Under the pieces are notes generated by a model that saw only the letters and a list, made by a program, of their open reading frames with translations, made no database searches and was not told where the DNA came from. A stretch of DNA of 64,000 bases from Anaeromyxobacter dehalogenans 2CP-1 (GTDB lineage Bacteria; Myxococcota; Myxococcia; Myxococcales; Anaeromyxobacteraceae), in assembly GCF_000022145.1 (NCBI RefSeq), contig NC_011891.1, positions 496,001-560,000 on the forward strand, written 5' to 3'. Within the stretch, counting starts at the first letter, position 1. Each line of letters begins with the position of its first letter. The translations under genes and the position numbers were made by a program. Below, one piece after another: positions 55,688 through 63,853 of this stretch.

Positions 55688-56359
55688 TCAGCCGCGCGCG
55701 GCCTCGAGCTCGTAGAACGGCAGGCCGGCCCGGCGCGCCGCCCACAGGCCCGCGCCCACCTGCACGAAGTGCCGCGCCAGCCGCCGCCGGTACCAGGCGC
55801 CGGTGCGCCGGTGCATCGCGGTGTCAGTGCGCTCGAGGTCCACCACCGTCTCGAGGTCGCCGCGGGTGATCACCTCGAGGTAGAGGAGCCCGCGGCACAT
55901 CGCGCCCAGGTTGTCGATGGCCCGCGCCGCGGCGCGGTCGTCGAGGTAGTGCAGGACCCCGTGGCACACGACGAGGTCGAAGCGCTCGCGCGCCCGCCAC
56001 CGCGAGATGTCGCGCTGCTCGTGCCCGTAGCGCGCGCAGGCGTAGGGCGACACGTCCACGGAGCGGTAGGCGACGGCGGGCCGATGCCTGCGCAGCCACG
56101 CCCGCCACAGCCCGGTCCCCGCGCCGACGTCGAGCACCGAGCGGACGTCCACCCCCAGCCAGCCAGCGAGCCCGCACACCCCGCTCGCCAGCCGCGCGAT
56201 CTCCGCCGCCGAGTGGACGCGGTCCTTCCCCCGGTAGTGCCGCCGGTAATAGGCGGCGTCGAAGCGCCCGGGCGCGTCCGGCGACGCGCGGCGGGCGGAC
56301 GCGGCCGCGGGCGGTGGGGCGGGGCGAGCGGGACGGCGGCGCGGCGCGCGGGGCGGCAT
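55688..56359 (-). CDS. Class I SAM-dependent methyltransferase
   Basis: A 223-residue methyltransferase. The SAM-binding motif I is VLDVGAGTGLWRAWL; motif II region is YRSVDVSPYACARYG; DLVVCHGVLHYLDD follows, typical of class I enzymes. The N-terminal 30 residues are Arg/Pro/Ala-rich (RAPRRRPARPAPPPAAASAR). ATG 56359 is chosen because upstream text is unconserved. The target (small molecule, lipid or protein) is not clear. The 63-residue small gene begins 45 nt upstream on the same strand. Confidence 0.85.
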   Translation of the reverse strand: MPPRAPRRRPARPAPPPAAASARRASPDAPGRFDAAYYRRHYRGKDRVHSAAEIARLASGVCGLAGWLGVDVRSVLDVGAGTGLWRAWLRRHRPAVAYRSVDVSPYACARYGHEQRDISRWRARERFDLVVCHGVLHYLDDRAAARAIDNLGAMCRGLLYLEVITRGDLETVVDLERTDTAMHRRTGAWYRRRLARHFVQVGAGLWAARRAGLPFYELEAARG

Positions 56360-56403
56360 GGGCGAGAGAGAACGGCCGGCACGCCGCGGCGTCAAGCGCG
56401 CCG

Positions 56404-56595
56404 TCACACGTCCAGCGTCGGCGCCCCACCGTCGAGCAGCGCCGCGATCATGCGGACGCGCCGCTCGGCGCGGCGGCGGCACGCGGGATCGAGCGAGCGG
56501 TCCAGGGCGGCCCGCACCTCGTGCACCGGGTCGCCCAGGCGGCGGTTGCCGGTGATGGGGCCGCAGGGGCCGGGGGTCTTCATCCGTTCGCGCAT
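56404..56595 (-). CDS. Small 63-residue protein
   Basis: A short ORF missed by size filters, starting at ATG 56595 with a perfect SD (GGAGGT, 7 nt spacing). It starts MRERMKTPGPCGPITGNRRL and its C-terminal half is a charged helix (EVRAALDRSLDPACRRRAER). Two Cys are present. The region just upstream is much lower in GC than its surroundings, consistent with a promoter. I recognise no family. Confidence 0.6.
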   Translation of the reverse strand: MRERMKTPGPCGPITGNRRLGDPVHEVRAALDRSLDPACRRRAERRVRMIAALLDGGAPTLDV

Positions 56596-56706
56596 CGTTG
56601 CACCTCCATGTTTCGACCTGAACGCAATATCAGGATGGTCTGACATCGAGGTGCCCGCCTCGACGCGGGGCTGGCGCCCCCGGCCAAACGGAGCGATCCA
56701 GTTCAC

Positions 56707-57501
56707 ATGCCCGAGCCCACCCAGCGCGAGCGCCGCCCTCTCCGCGGCGGCGACCTCGCGGCCATCGTGCTCGCGCTGGCCGTCGCCGGCGCCATCGCCT
56801 ACTTCTGGGTCCAGCGCCGCCCCGCGGCGCCAGCGACCCCTCCCGCGGTGCCGGAGCAATCCGCCCCCGCGGCGACGCCGTCGACCGCGCCGCCTTCGGC
56901 CGCGGTCCAGGCCGACCCGGCGCAGGTGAAGACGCTCCTCGAGGCAGCGTCGGCGGATCCGGAGTACCGCCGCTGGCTCGGCGCCGGCGGCGACCTCGTC
57001 CGGCTCTGGGCGGTGCTCACCGACAACCTGGCCGAGGGCGTCTCGCCGCGGAAGCAGCTCCCGTTCCTGGTGCCGGAGCAACCGTTCTCGGTGACGGAGC
57101 AGGGCGGCCGGCGCGTGATCGCCTCCGCGTCGTACGCGCGCTACGACCGATTCGGCGACGCGGTGGCGTCCATCGACGCGAAGGCGATGGCCGCCGCCTA
57201 CCGCGCGCTGCGGCCCGCCGTCGAGACCGCGTACCGGCTGCTCGGCTACCCGGACGCCGTGCTCGACCGCGTCACCGCGCGGGCGCTCCACCGGCTCGAG
57301 TCGGCGCCGCACCCTGGGGGGCCGGTCGAAGTGGTCCCGCACGCGGAGCCCGGGGCCGGATGGGCCTACGCGGATCCGGCGCTCGAGCACCTGGGCGCCG
57401 TGGAGAAGCACCTCGTGCGCCTGGGCCCGCGCAACGCCAGCAAGGTGCAGGCGAAGGCGCGCGAGATCCGGGAGGCGCTGGGGCTCCGGGAGCCGCGGTA
57501 G
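56707..57501 (+). CDS. DUF3014 membrane-anchored protein
   Basis: A 264-residue protein with one N-terminal helix (LAAIVLALAVAGAIAYFWVQ), a Pro/Ala linker, and a periplasmic-side domain. Segments such as VRLWAVLTDNLAEGVSPRKQ, RRVIASASYARYDRFGDAVA and AYRALRPAVETAYRLLGYPD match DUF3014. Function is unknown. It is divergent from the 63-residue small gene. Directly after it comes the second repeat array. The gene body also contains GTGCCGGAG within VPE codons, the possible seed of that array. Confidence 0.85.
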   Translation: MPEPTQRERRPLRGGDLAAIVLALAVAGAIAYFWVQRRPAAPATPPAVPEQSAPAATPSTAPPSAAVQADPAQVKTLLEAASADPEYRRWLGAGGDLVRLWAVLTDNLAEGVSPRKQLPFLVPEQPFSVTEQGGRRVIASASYARYDRFGDAVASIDAKAMAAAYRALRPAVETAYRLLGYPDAVLDRVTARALHRLESAPHPGGPVEVVPHAEPGAGWAYADPALEHLGAVEKHLVRLGPRNASKVQAKAREIREALGLREPR

Positions 57502-57545
57502 CCGCCTGGCGGGCCGCGGGGGCGCGCGCGGGCGCGGGGCCGCCG

Positions 57546-57845
57546 TGGTGCCGGACACGCGCCGTGGTGCCGGACACGCGCCGTGGTGCCGGACACGCGC
57601 CGCGGTGCCGGACACGCGAACCCGCCGGCCCCCCGGAGACCCACGGTGCGGGAGACGGATCCCGGCGGTGCCGGAGACGTCCCGGCGGTGCCGGAGACGG
57701 GTCCCGCGGGGACCCACGGTGCCGGAAACGGACCCCCGCGGTGCCGGAGACGGACCCCGGTGCCGGAGACGGGTCCGGTGCCGGAGACGGGTCCCGGTGC
57801 CGGCCGCCGGTGGCGCCGTGAGGCCGCCGGTGCCGGAGACGCGGG
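57546..57845 (+). repeat. GTGCCGGA repeat array 2
   Basis: GTGCCGGA occurs 11 times between 57548 and 57845. The first four (57548, 57567, 57586, 57605) form an exact 19-nt tandem (GCCGTGGTGCCGGACACGC); the later ones (57668, 57688, 57719, 57741, 57760, 57778, 57830) read GTGCCGGAGACGG or close to it with 18-52 nt spacing, plus variants at 57646 and 57797. It is non-coding by composition and fills the gap behind the DUF3014 gene. It shares GTGCCGGA with the array at 53 kb but has GAC/CAC in place of GTC. Confidence 0.85.
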
Positions 57846-57919
57846 TGGTCCGCGGCTGACGGCCCTCGTGGGTGGCGCGAAGCTTGCCCGGCAACCGTTC
57901 CGCCGCTACACAGCCCCGC

Positions 57920-59419
57920 ATGCCGCAGCGCCCGGAAGCCGCCCGCGCGGGTCCCGTCGCGGGGCCGGACGCCACCCGCTCCGCGCCTCCGGGGCCGGCG
58001 CTCGCGCTGCGCGGCGCCGGGCGCGCCTACGGAGCCGTGCGCGCCCTCCGGCCGCTCACGCTGGAGATCCGCCGCGGCGAGCGCGTCGCGCTCCTCGGCC
58101 CGAGCGGCGCCGGGAAGTCCACGCTGCTCCGCCTGCTCGACACCTCGCTCGCGCCGTCGGAGGGCGTGGTGGAGGTGCTGGGGCAGCCGATCGCCGCCGC
58201 CGACGCCCGCCGCCTCCGCGCCCTGCGGGCGCGCATCGGGACCGTGCACCAGCAGCTGCTCCTCGTCCCGCAGGCCACCACCATGCAGAACGTGGTGGCC
58301 GGGCGGCTCGGCCGCACCTCGCTCGCGCGCACGCTCGCCGCGCTCGTCTCGCGGCGCGAGGCGGCGCGCGTCCGGGCGTTGCTCGACGACGTCGGCATCG
58401 GGGACAAGATCTTCGAGCGGGTGGACCGGCTCTCTGGCGGCGAGCAGCAGCGCGTCGCCATCGCGCGGACGCTCTACCAGGACCCGGAGCTGATCCTCGC
58501 CGACGAGCCGCTCGCCTCGGTGGACCCGGCCCGCGCCGCCGACATCGCCGCGCTCCTCACGCGCGCGTTCGCGGGCCGGACGCTGGTGGTCTCCACGCAC
58601 CGCATCGAGCCGCTCCTCGCCCATGTCGATCGCGTGATCGGCCTGCGCGAGGGCACGCTCGCCTTCGACAAGCCGGCCGCGTCGCTCACGCTGCGCGACC
58701 TCGGCGAGCTGTACGAGGCGCGGCGCGGCGCGGCCGACCCGGCGCGCGCGCCGGCGGCCCGGCCGCCCTCCGATCCCGACCTCGCGCCCGGCGGAGCGCT
58801 GCGCATCGGCGCGTCCAGCACGCCCGGCGAGCACCTCCTCCCGCCGCTCGTCCGCGCGTTCGCGCGCGCCTACCCGGGGACGCGGGTGAGCCTGAGCCTG
58901 AGCGACTCGGCGGCGGTGACCGAGCAGGTGCGCGCGGGGGCGCTCGACCTCGGGTTCGTGGGCGCTCGCGAGGACGATCCCGCGCTCGCTTACGAGGACG
59001 TGGCCCGGGACGAGATCGTGCTCGTGGCCGCGCCGGCGCTGGAGCTGCCGCCCGAGCCGCTGCCGCTCGAGGTCGCGGCGCGGCTGCCGCGCGTCGATCG
59101 CGAGCCCGGCTCCGGCACGCGCGCGGTGGTGGAGCAGCACCTCGCGAACATGGGCGCCGCGCTCGACCCGGCCGCGGCGGTGCTGGAGGCGGGCGCGCTC
59201 GTCGCGCTCAAGGCGGCGGTGGTGTCGGGCATGGGCGTCGCGTTCGTGTCGCGCCGCGCGGTGGGCGACGATCTGCGCAGCGGGCACGTGCGGGTGGTGC
59301 GCGTGGAGGGGCTCAGCATCCCGCGCCACGTGTTCGCGGTGGCGCGGCGGAGCCCCGGGCCGAGCGCCGCGGCGCGCGCGTTCCTCGAGGTCGCGCGCGC
59401 CGAGGTGCCGCCGGCGTGA
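57920..59419 (+). CDS. ABC ATPase (PhnC-like) fused to a LysR-type effector domain
   Basis: A 499-residue fusion. Residues 25-270 are a PhnC-type importer ATPase: Walker A GPSGAGKST (near 59), Q-loop VHQQLLL, signature LSGGEQQ (near 171), Walker B ILADEPL (near 191), and STHRIE. Residues 293-499 are a LysR substrate-binding domain: LRIGASSTPGEHLLPPLVRA, ALDLGFVGARED, and REPGSGTR, VVSGMGVAFVSRR. There is no HTH. The LysR part would be cytoplasmic and might sense the transported anion and gate transport. Start ATG 57920 is preferred over GTG 57872. The permease gene overlaps by GTGA. Confidence 0.9.
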   Translation: MPQRPEAARAGPVAGPDATRSAPPGPALALRGAGRAYGAVRALRPLTLEIRRGERVALLGPSGAGKSTLLRLLDTSLAPSEGVVEVLGQPIAAADARRLRALRARIGTVHQQLLLVPQATTMQNVVAGRLGRTSLARTLAALVSRREAARVRALLDDVGIGDKIFERVDRLSGGEQQRVAIARTLYQDPELILADEPLASVDPARAADIAALLTRAFAGRTLVVSTHRIEPLLAHVDRVIGLREGTLAFDKPAASLTLRDLGELYEARRGAADPARAPAARPPSDPDLAPGGALRIGASSTPGEHLLPPLVRAFARAYPGTRVSLSLSDSAAVTEQVRAGALDLGFVGAREDDPALAYEDVARDEIVLVAAPALELPPEPLPLEVAARLPRVDREPGSGTRAVVEQHLANMGAALDPAAAVLEAGALVALKAAVVSGMGVAFVSRRAVGDDLRSGHVRVVRVEGLSIPRHVFAVARRSPGPSAAARAFLEVARAEVPPA

Positions 59420-61146
59420 GCCAGGCCGCCTTGCACGAGCGCCCGCCGCTCCCGCTCCTGCTCCGCTGGCCGGGCCTCGTGCTCGCCGCCGTGCTGGGGA
59501 TCGCCTGGCGCATGTCGGAGGGGAGCCTCGGGGCCCTGCTCGCGCCCGAGGCCCGGTCGGCCGCGGCGGAGTTCGCGCGCGGCTTCTGGCCGCCGGCGCA
59601 CTCGCCTGCGTTCCTCCGCTTCCTGGCCCGGCCGCTCGCCGAGACCGTCGCCATCGCGTTCGCCGGCATGACGCTCGCGCTCGTGCTCGCCGCGCCGCTC
59701 GCGTACCTCGCGACCGCGCCGGACGTCGGCCGGGTCCGGGGCGACGCGCCGGGGCCGCTGCGCCGAGCGGCGTGGATCGGTGCGCGCACGGTGCTCAACC
59801 TGATGCGCTCCGTCCCGGAGCTGGTCTGGGCGCTCGTGTTCGTGCGCGCGCTCGGGCTCGGGCCGGCCGCAGGGGTGGCGGCCATCGGGATCGGGTACGC
59901 GGGCGTGGTCGGGAAGGTGTTCGCCGAGATCTGGGAATCCTCGCCCTGCGCGCCGGCCCGCGCGCTCGCCGCCGCCGGGGCGCCGCCGCGCCGCGCCTTC
60001 GCGCTGGCGGTGCTGCCCGGGTCGGCGCCGCTGCTCGCCTCCTACGCGCTCTACCGGCTCGACTGCGCGCTCCGGGCCTCGGCGGTGCTGGGGCTGGTGG
60101 GGGCGGGCGGGATGGGCGTGCAGCTCGAGCTGTCGCTCAAGATGTTCGCGTACGACGAGGTGGCGACGCTGGTGCTGGCGCTGTTCGCGGTGGTGGCCGC
60201 GGTGGACCTCCTCTCCGCCTGGGCCCGCCGGCGCCTCGCGGAGAGCCGCGGGCTCTATCCGGCCGGCCCGGGCGCGCTCCGCTGGCGCGCGGCGATCCTG
60301 GGCACCTGGCTCGCGCTCGCCGCCGGCGCGGCCGCGTACCTCGAGCTGCCGCTCGGCGAGCTGTTCTCCGGGGCCACGCTGCGGAGCGCGGCAGCCTTCT
60401 TCGGCTCGATGTTCCCGCCCGACCTCTCGCCCGGCTTCCTGCGCGGGCTCGCCCCCGCCGTGGCCGAGACGCTGGCGGTGAGCGTGCTCGGGAGCGCCCT
60501 CGCGTCGGTCCTCGGGCTCGGCCTCGCGCTGGCCGCGGTCCACCCCGGCGCGCGCGGCCTGGCCGGCGCGCCGGGCGACTCGCGCCTGCGGGCCGGGGCG
60601 CGGCTCGCGGTCACGGCGGGCGCCCGCGGCGCCATGAACCTGCTCCGGACGCTGCCGGAGCTGCTGTGGGCGCTCGTCGCGATCTTCGCGGTGGGCCTGG
60701 GCCCGTTCGCGGGCGCGCTCGCGCTCGGCATCCACAACGCCGGCGTGCTCGGGCGGCTCTACGCCGAGGCGCTCGAGGAGGTGCCGCCCGGCCCGGTGGC
60801 GGCGCTCCGCGGCGCCGGGGCGCGCCCGCTCGCGGCGACGCTGCTCGGCGCGCTGCCGCAGGCCTGGCCGCAGCTCGTCGCGTACACGCTCTACCGGTGG
60901 GAGGTGGCGGTCCGCGCCTCGGCGGTGCTCGGCGTGGTGGGGGCGGGCGGCATCGGCGCGCTCCTGCACGTCTCGCTCAACCTGTTCCAGCACCACCGCA
61001 CGCTCACGCTGGTCGCCGCCATCGTGCTGCTCGTCACCGCGGTGGACCTGTTCTCCGGCTGGCTCCGGGCCCGCATCCTGGCGGGCCCCGCGAGCCGCGC
61101 CGCGCCGCGCGCCGGCTGCGCGCCCGGGCTCGCGAATGCGACTTGA
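59416..61146 (+). CDS. Fused PhnE-type ABC permease (two tandem domains)
   Basis: A 576-residue protein with two permease units, each with about six helices, which in PhnE-type systems are normally one gene used twice. Unit one has NLMRSVPELVWALVFVRALG and unit two NLLRTLPELLWALVAIFAVG, the typical PhnE region; each unit ends with ASAVLGLVGAGGMG or ASAVLGVVGAGGIG, near-identical EAA-like segments. It forms the membrane channel for the preceding ATPase and the following binding protein. GTG 59416 overlaps the ATPase stop. Confidence 0.93.
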   Translation: MSQAALHERPPLPLLLRWPGLVLAAVLGIAWRMSEGSLGALLAPEARSAAAEFARGFWPPAHSPAFLRFLARPLAETVAIAFAGMTLALVLAAPLAYLATAPDVGRVRGDAPGPLRRAAWIGARTVLNLMRSVPELVWALVFVRALGLGPAAGVAAIGIGYAGVVGKVFAEIWESSPCAPARALAAAGAPPRRAFALAVLPGSAPLLASYALYRLDCALRASAVLGLVGAGGMGVQLELSLKMFAYDEVATLVLALFAVVAAVDLLSAWARRRLAESRGLYPAGPGALRWRAAILGTWLALAAGAAAYLELPLGELFSGATLRSAAAFFGSMFPPDLSPGFLRGLAPAVAETLAVSVLGSALASVLGLGLALAAVHPGARGLAGAPGDSRLRAGARLAVTAGARGAMNLLRTLPELLWALVAIFAVGLGPFAGALALGIHNAGVLGRLYAEALEEVPPGPVAALRGAGARPLAATLLGALPQAWPQLVAYTLYRWEVAVRASAVLGVVGAGGIGALLHVSLNLFQHHRTLTLVAAIVLLVTAVDLFSGWLRARILAGPASRAAPRAGCAPGLANAT

Positions 61147-61180
61147 GCCCGGCCCGGAAGCGAGAGGGGAGGTGAGCCGC

Positions 61181-61219
61181 GTGCAACGCATCGAGCAGCG
61201 CGTCCCGCTCGACGCCTGA
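61181..61219 (+). CDS. 12-codon leader peptide upstream of the binding-protein gene
   Basis: A tiny ORF starts at GTG 61181 with a strong SD (GGGGAGGTG, about 7 nt upstream) and encodes MQRIEQRVPLDA. It is followed by a hairpin and the substrate-binding-protein gene. It may be a leader for attenuation or an accident of composition. Confidence 0.35.
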   Translation: MQRIEQRVPLDA

Positions 61220-61234
61220 GGCCGAGAGGCCCGC

Positions 61235-61250
61235 GGGGCGAGTTCGCCCC
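61235..61250 (+). promoter_or_regulatory. Hairpin between permease and binding-protein genes
   Basis: GGGGCG-AGTT-CGCCCC forms a 6-bp stem and 4-nt loop. It sits between the permease stop and the binding-protein start and could balance expression of the two. Confidence 0.4.
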
Positions 61251-61321
61251 GGCACGTTCGCAGCAGCCCGAATGCTTCTCACCTCCGGCGCGCCCGCGCC
61301 GGTACCACCGGAGCGTCCTTC

Positions 61322-62173
61322 ATGCACCGCATCGCCGCCCTCGCCGTCGCCGCCGTCCTGCTCTTCCCGCCCGCCGCGCGCGCGCTCGACGCGCTGCGGG
61401 TCAGCGCCATCCCCGACGAGTCGCCCACCGAGCTGCAGCGAAAGTTCGAGCCGCTCGGCAAGTACCTCGAGAAGCAGATCGGCATCCCGGTGAAATTCGT
61501 GCCGGTGACCGACTACGCCGCCACGGTCGAGGGCCTCGCCGCCGGCAAGCTCGACATGGTCTGGTACGGCGGCTTCACGTTCGTGCAGGCGCGGCGCCGC
61601 ACCGGGAACGCCATCCCGCTCGTGCAGCGCGCCGAGGACGCCCGCTTCCACTCCAAGTTCATCGTGCCCTCGGCGTCCAAGGCGCAGTCGCTGAAGGACC
61701 TGAAGGGCGGGAGCTTCGCGTTCGGCTCGGTGAGCTCGACGTCCGGCCACCTCATGCCGCGCTACTTCCTGCTCCAGACCGGCATCGATCCCGACACGGA
61801 CTTCGGCAAGGTCGCGTACTCCGGCGCGCACGACGTGACCGCGAAGTGGGTGGAGGCCGGCAAGGTGGACGCCGGCGCGCTGAACGAGTCGATCTGGCAG
61901 CGGCTGGTGGACGAGAAGAAGATCGACACCAGCAAGGTCCGCGTCCTGTGGACCACGCCCGAGTACCAGGACTACAACTGGACCGTCCGCGGCGACCTCG
62001 ACCCGAAGCTCGTCGAGATGCTCCGCGCCGCGTTCCTCGCGCTCGATCCCGCGAAGCCCGAGGACAAGGCCATCCTCGACCTGCAGCGCGCCAGCCGCTT
62101 CATCCCCACCTCGCCCGACGCGTACAAGAACATCGAGCAGGCCGCGAAGTCGGCGGGGCTCATCAAGGACTGA
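61322..62173 (+). CDS. Phosphonate/selenate-type periplasmic binding protein
   Basis: A 283-residue ABC substrate-binding protein of the PhnD family, with a signal peptide ending in ARA-L. Features include LRVSAIPDESPTELQRKFEP, then YLEKQIGIPVKFVPVTDYAA, KLDMVWYGGFTFVQA, and GSFAFGSVSSTSGHLMPRYF, where the SSTSGH loop binds the anion in relatives. Close relatives are annotated as putative selenate, phosphonate or phosphite binders; the presence of selA and selB in this window makes a selenium oxyanion attractive, by inference. GGAG is 8 nt before the ATG. It completes the ATPase-LysR/PhnE-PhnE transporter. Confidence 0.9.
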   Translation: MHRIAALAVAAVLLFPPAARALDALRVSAIPDESPTELQRKFEPLGKYLEKQIGIPVKFVPVTDYAATVEGLAAGKLDMVWYGGFTFVQARRRTGNAIPLVQRAEDARFHSKFIVPSASKAQSLKDLKGGSFAFGSVSSTSGHLMPRYFLLQTGIDPDTDFGKVAYSGAHDVTAKWVEAGKVDAGALNESIWQRLVDEKKIDTSKVRVLWTTPEYQDYNWTVRGDLDPKLVEMLRAAFLALDPAKPEDKAILDLQRASRFIPTSPDAYKNIEQAAKSAGLIKD

Positions 62174-62228
62174 GGTCGGGCGGCCCGTGCGCGCGGCGCG
62201 GTCCTCGGGCCCGGCGCGTGCCCGGACT

Positions 62229-62708
62229 TCATCCGCGACCCGGCGGCGACGAGATTGGGTCCGTGCCCAGCGCGCGAAGGCACGCTCGATACTCCTCGCC
62301 GCAACGCTCCTCGGCAGGCTTCCCGGCGTAGACGTCGCGCGGCACACGATGGCCCGGATGCTCGGCCTCGTACCTTGCGTGGAGCTCGCAGCTGCATGCC
62401 AAGTACGCGATCGTTGCTGCCAGGAACGCTTGCTCCTGACGTGAATGCGGAGCGCCGATGAACATGAGCGCTGGGCGCGCGCCCAGCTTGACCGTGGTCC
62501 GCGTCCCCTCAACGATCGTGCCCACGTGCCGCGTGACGGTGTGCCAGGCGGGAAGACCCTCATCGCGAAGCAGGCGCAGCGCCTTCACCACCGCACCCCT
62601 GAACTCCGGACTCCCGTACACCTCGACGCGGCCCACGCGCTCGATCCCACGCCGGACTGCACGTATGACATCCAAGGCGCCGATCATAGAGTGCAGCGGA
62701 TTGACCAT
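62229..62708 (-). CDS. Hypothetical protein
   Basis: A 159-residue soluble protein of unknown family. The first part looks helical (LHSMIGALDVIRAVRRGIER), followed by FRGAVVKALRLLRDEGLPAW; the C-terminal half has three Cys and several His (CSCELHARYEAEHPGHRVPR). Its start is ATG 62708 with AGAGGA upstream; ATG 62687 is an alternative. It sits at the edge of a lower-GC zone that includes the RAYT gene and may be part of acquired DNA. Confidence 0.6.
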   Translation of the reverse strand: MVNPLHSMIGALDVIRAVRRGIERVGRVEVYGSPEFRGAVVKALRLLRDEGLPAWHTVTRHVGTIVEGTRTTVKLGARPALMFIGAPHSRQEQAFLAATIAYLACSCELHARYEAEHPGHRVPRDVYAGKPAEERCGEEYRACLRALGTDPISSPPGRG

Positions 62709-63150
62709 CCCGTCGTCCTCTCAGGTAAGCGTGCGGATGCCGGGTACGTTCGTGAGACACATCAACTGCTGCCGCGAGTGCGCGCGTTCCCGTCGTTTTC
62801 CGCTCTCCAGCCGGCCCTGCACTGATCGTATGACACGGACGGACCACGGAGGTCCTGGACGCTGAACGTGAGTACCGCCGGGATGGCGCTCAACGCGATG
62901 CGAAGCTCCCAGGAGAGGCGCGTCCAGAACATGCACGAGGTACGAGGTAATGGGGTAATGGTGCCGGAGTCCGCGTAGCAAACCAAGGGCGAGCAAGGGT
63001 GCCGGAGTTCGCGCGACCACGTGACCGCGTGTGAATCGGCGGAAGTGGTACGCGCCGCGACCGCAGGTCCGTCCTGCGGACGGATGGACGCGAGGTTCGC
63101 GAGGAGTTCGGCGGTCGATCGTTGGTATCGGACTTGCGTGAAGGCCCAGG
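62709..63150. other. Lower-GC non-coding region upstream of the RAYT gene
   Basis: No supported gene. GC is clearly lower here than in most of the window, a mark of transferred or degraded DNA. It contains two repeat words listed separately and probably the promoter of the transposase gene. Confidence 0.5.
62961..63013 (+). repeat. Two GTGCCGGAGT words next to the RAYT gene
   Basis: GTGCCGGAGTCCGCG at 62961 and GTGCCGGAGTTCGCG at 62999 differ by one base, share the array word of 53 kb, and lie 140-190 nt upstream of the transposase start. Between them is GCGTAG (62973-62978), the REP head word; GCGTAG and CGGAGTTCG together resemble a decayed REP whose hairpin is lost. Confidence 0.65.
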
Positions 63151-63819
63151 ATGGCCCGCGTCCCCAGGTTCGCGCTCGTCGAGCGCGATTCGTCAAATCA
63201 CTGCACCTGGCGGGCGCACGATCTCGAGTTCGTCTTCGAGGAGCCGGGCGCGCGCGACGAGTTCCTGGAACTCCTGGGTCGGTACAAGGAGCGCTACGGC
63301 GTCGAGATCCGGTCGTACTGCCTGATGGGCACCCACCCGCACGTCACCTGCACGTGCCGCCAGGAGCAGGCGCAGTTCAGCCGCTTCTGGCAGGTCGTGA
63401 ACGGGCAGTTCGCGCGCTGGTACAACAAGGTGAGGAACCGACGCGGTCAGGTCGTGATGGAGCGGATGCGCACGCCACGCATCCAGGAGGGCGGCGCGCA
63501 TCAGCTCACCGTGATGCGGTACGGCGACCTGAACCCGGTGCGCGCCGGGCTCGTGAAGAGTCCAAAGGACTGGAAGTGGTCGAGCTACCGGCACTATGCG
63601 TTCGGCGAGCCGAACCCACTCATCACCGACGCGCCGGAGTACCTTGCGCTCGGGAAGACGGCTCCGGAGCGCCGAAAGGCTTACCAGACGCTGTTCGCGT
63701 TGCCGTTATCCGAGTCGCTTCGCACGCGGCGCGTAGAGCTCGTCAGCTTCCCTTTCGTCGGCGACGCGAGCTGGGTGAGGCGCCGACTCGAGCTCGCAGG
63801 GCTTTCGCCACCGGACTGA
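63151..63819 (+). CDS. REP-associated tyrosine transposase (RAYT), IS200/Y1-like
   Basis: A 222-residue HUH single-strand nuclease of the Y1_Tnp/RAYT type. The HUH motif is LMGTHPHVTC (H62, H64); the catalytic Tyr is probably Y124 in VMRYGDLNPVRAGLV, followed by the family signature WKWSSYRHYAFGE. No terminal repeats or TnpB were found, as expected for domesticated RAYTs. RAYTs nick and move REP elements that have a GTAG-type tetranucleotide by a hairpin. Such elements (28.1-28.2 kb) and array words are present here. ATG 63151 has AAGG about 7 nt before it. Confidence 0.92.
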   Translation: MARVPRFALVERDSSNHCTWRAHDLEFVFEEPGARDEFLELLGRYKERYGVEIRSYCLMGTHPHVTCTCRQEQAQFSRFWQVVNGQFARWYNKVRNRRGQVVMERMRTPRIQEGGAHQLTVMRYGDLNPVRAGLVKSPKDWKWSSYRHYAFGEPNPLITDAPEYLALGKTAPERRKAYQTLFALPLSESLRTRRVELVSFPFVGDASWVRRRLELAGLSPPD

Positions 63820-63853
63820 CGTCGCGACGCGGGGCCGGGCGCCGCACGCGTGA

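Noticed and set aside
53123-57845. CRISPR arrays
   Set aside because: Units are about 10-19 nt, spacing is irregular, spacers are low-complexity GC filler and there are no cas genes.
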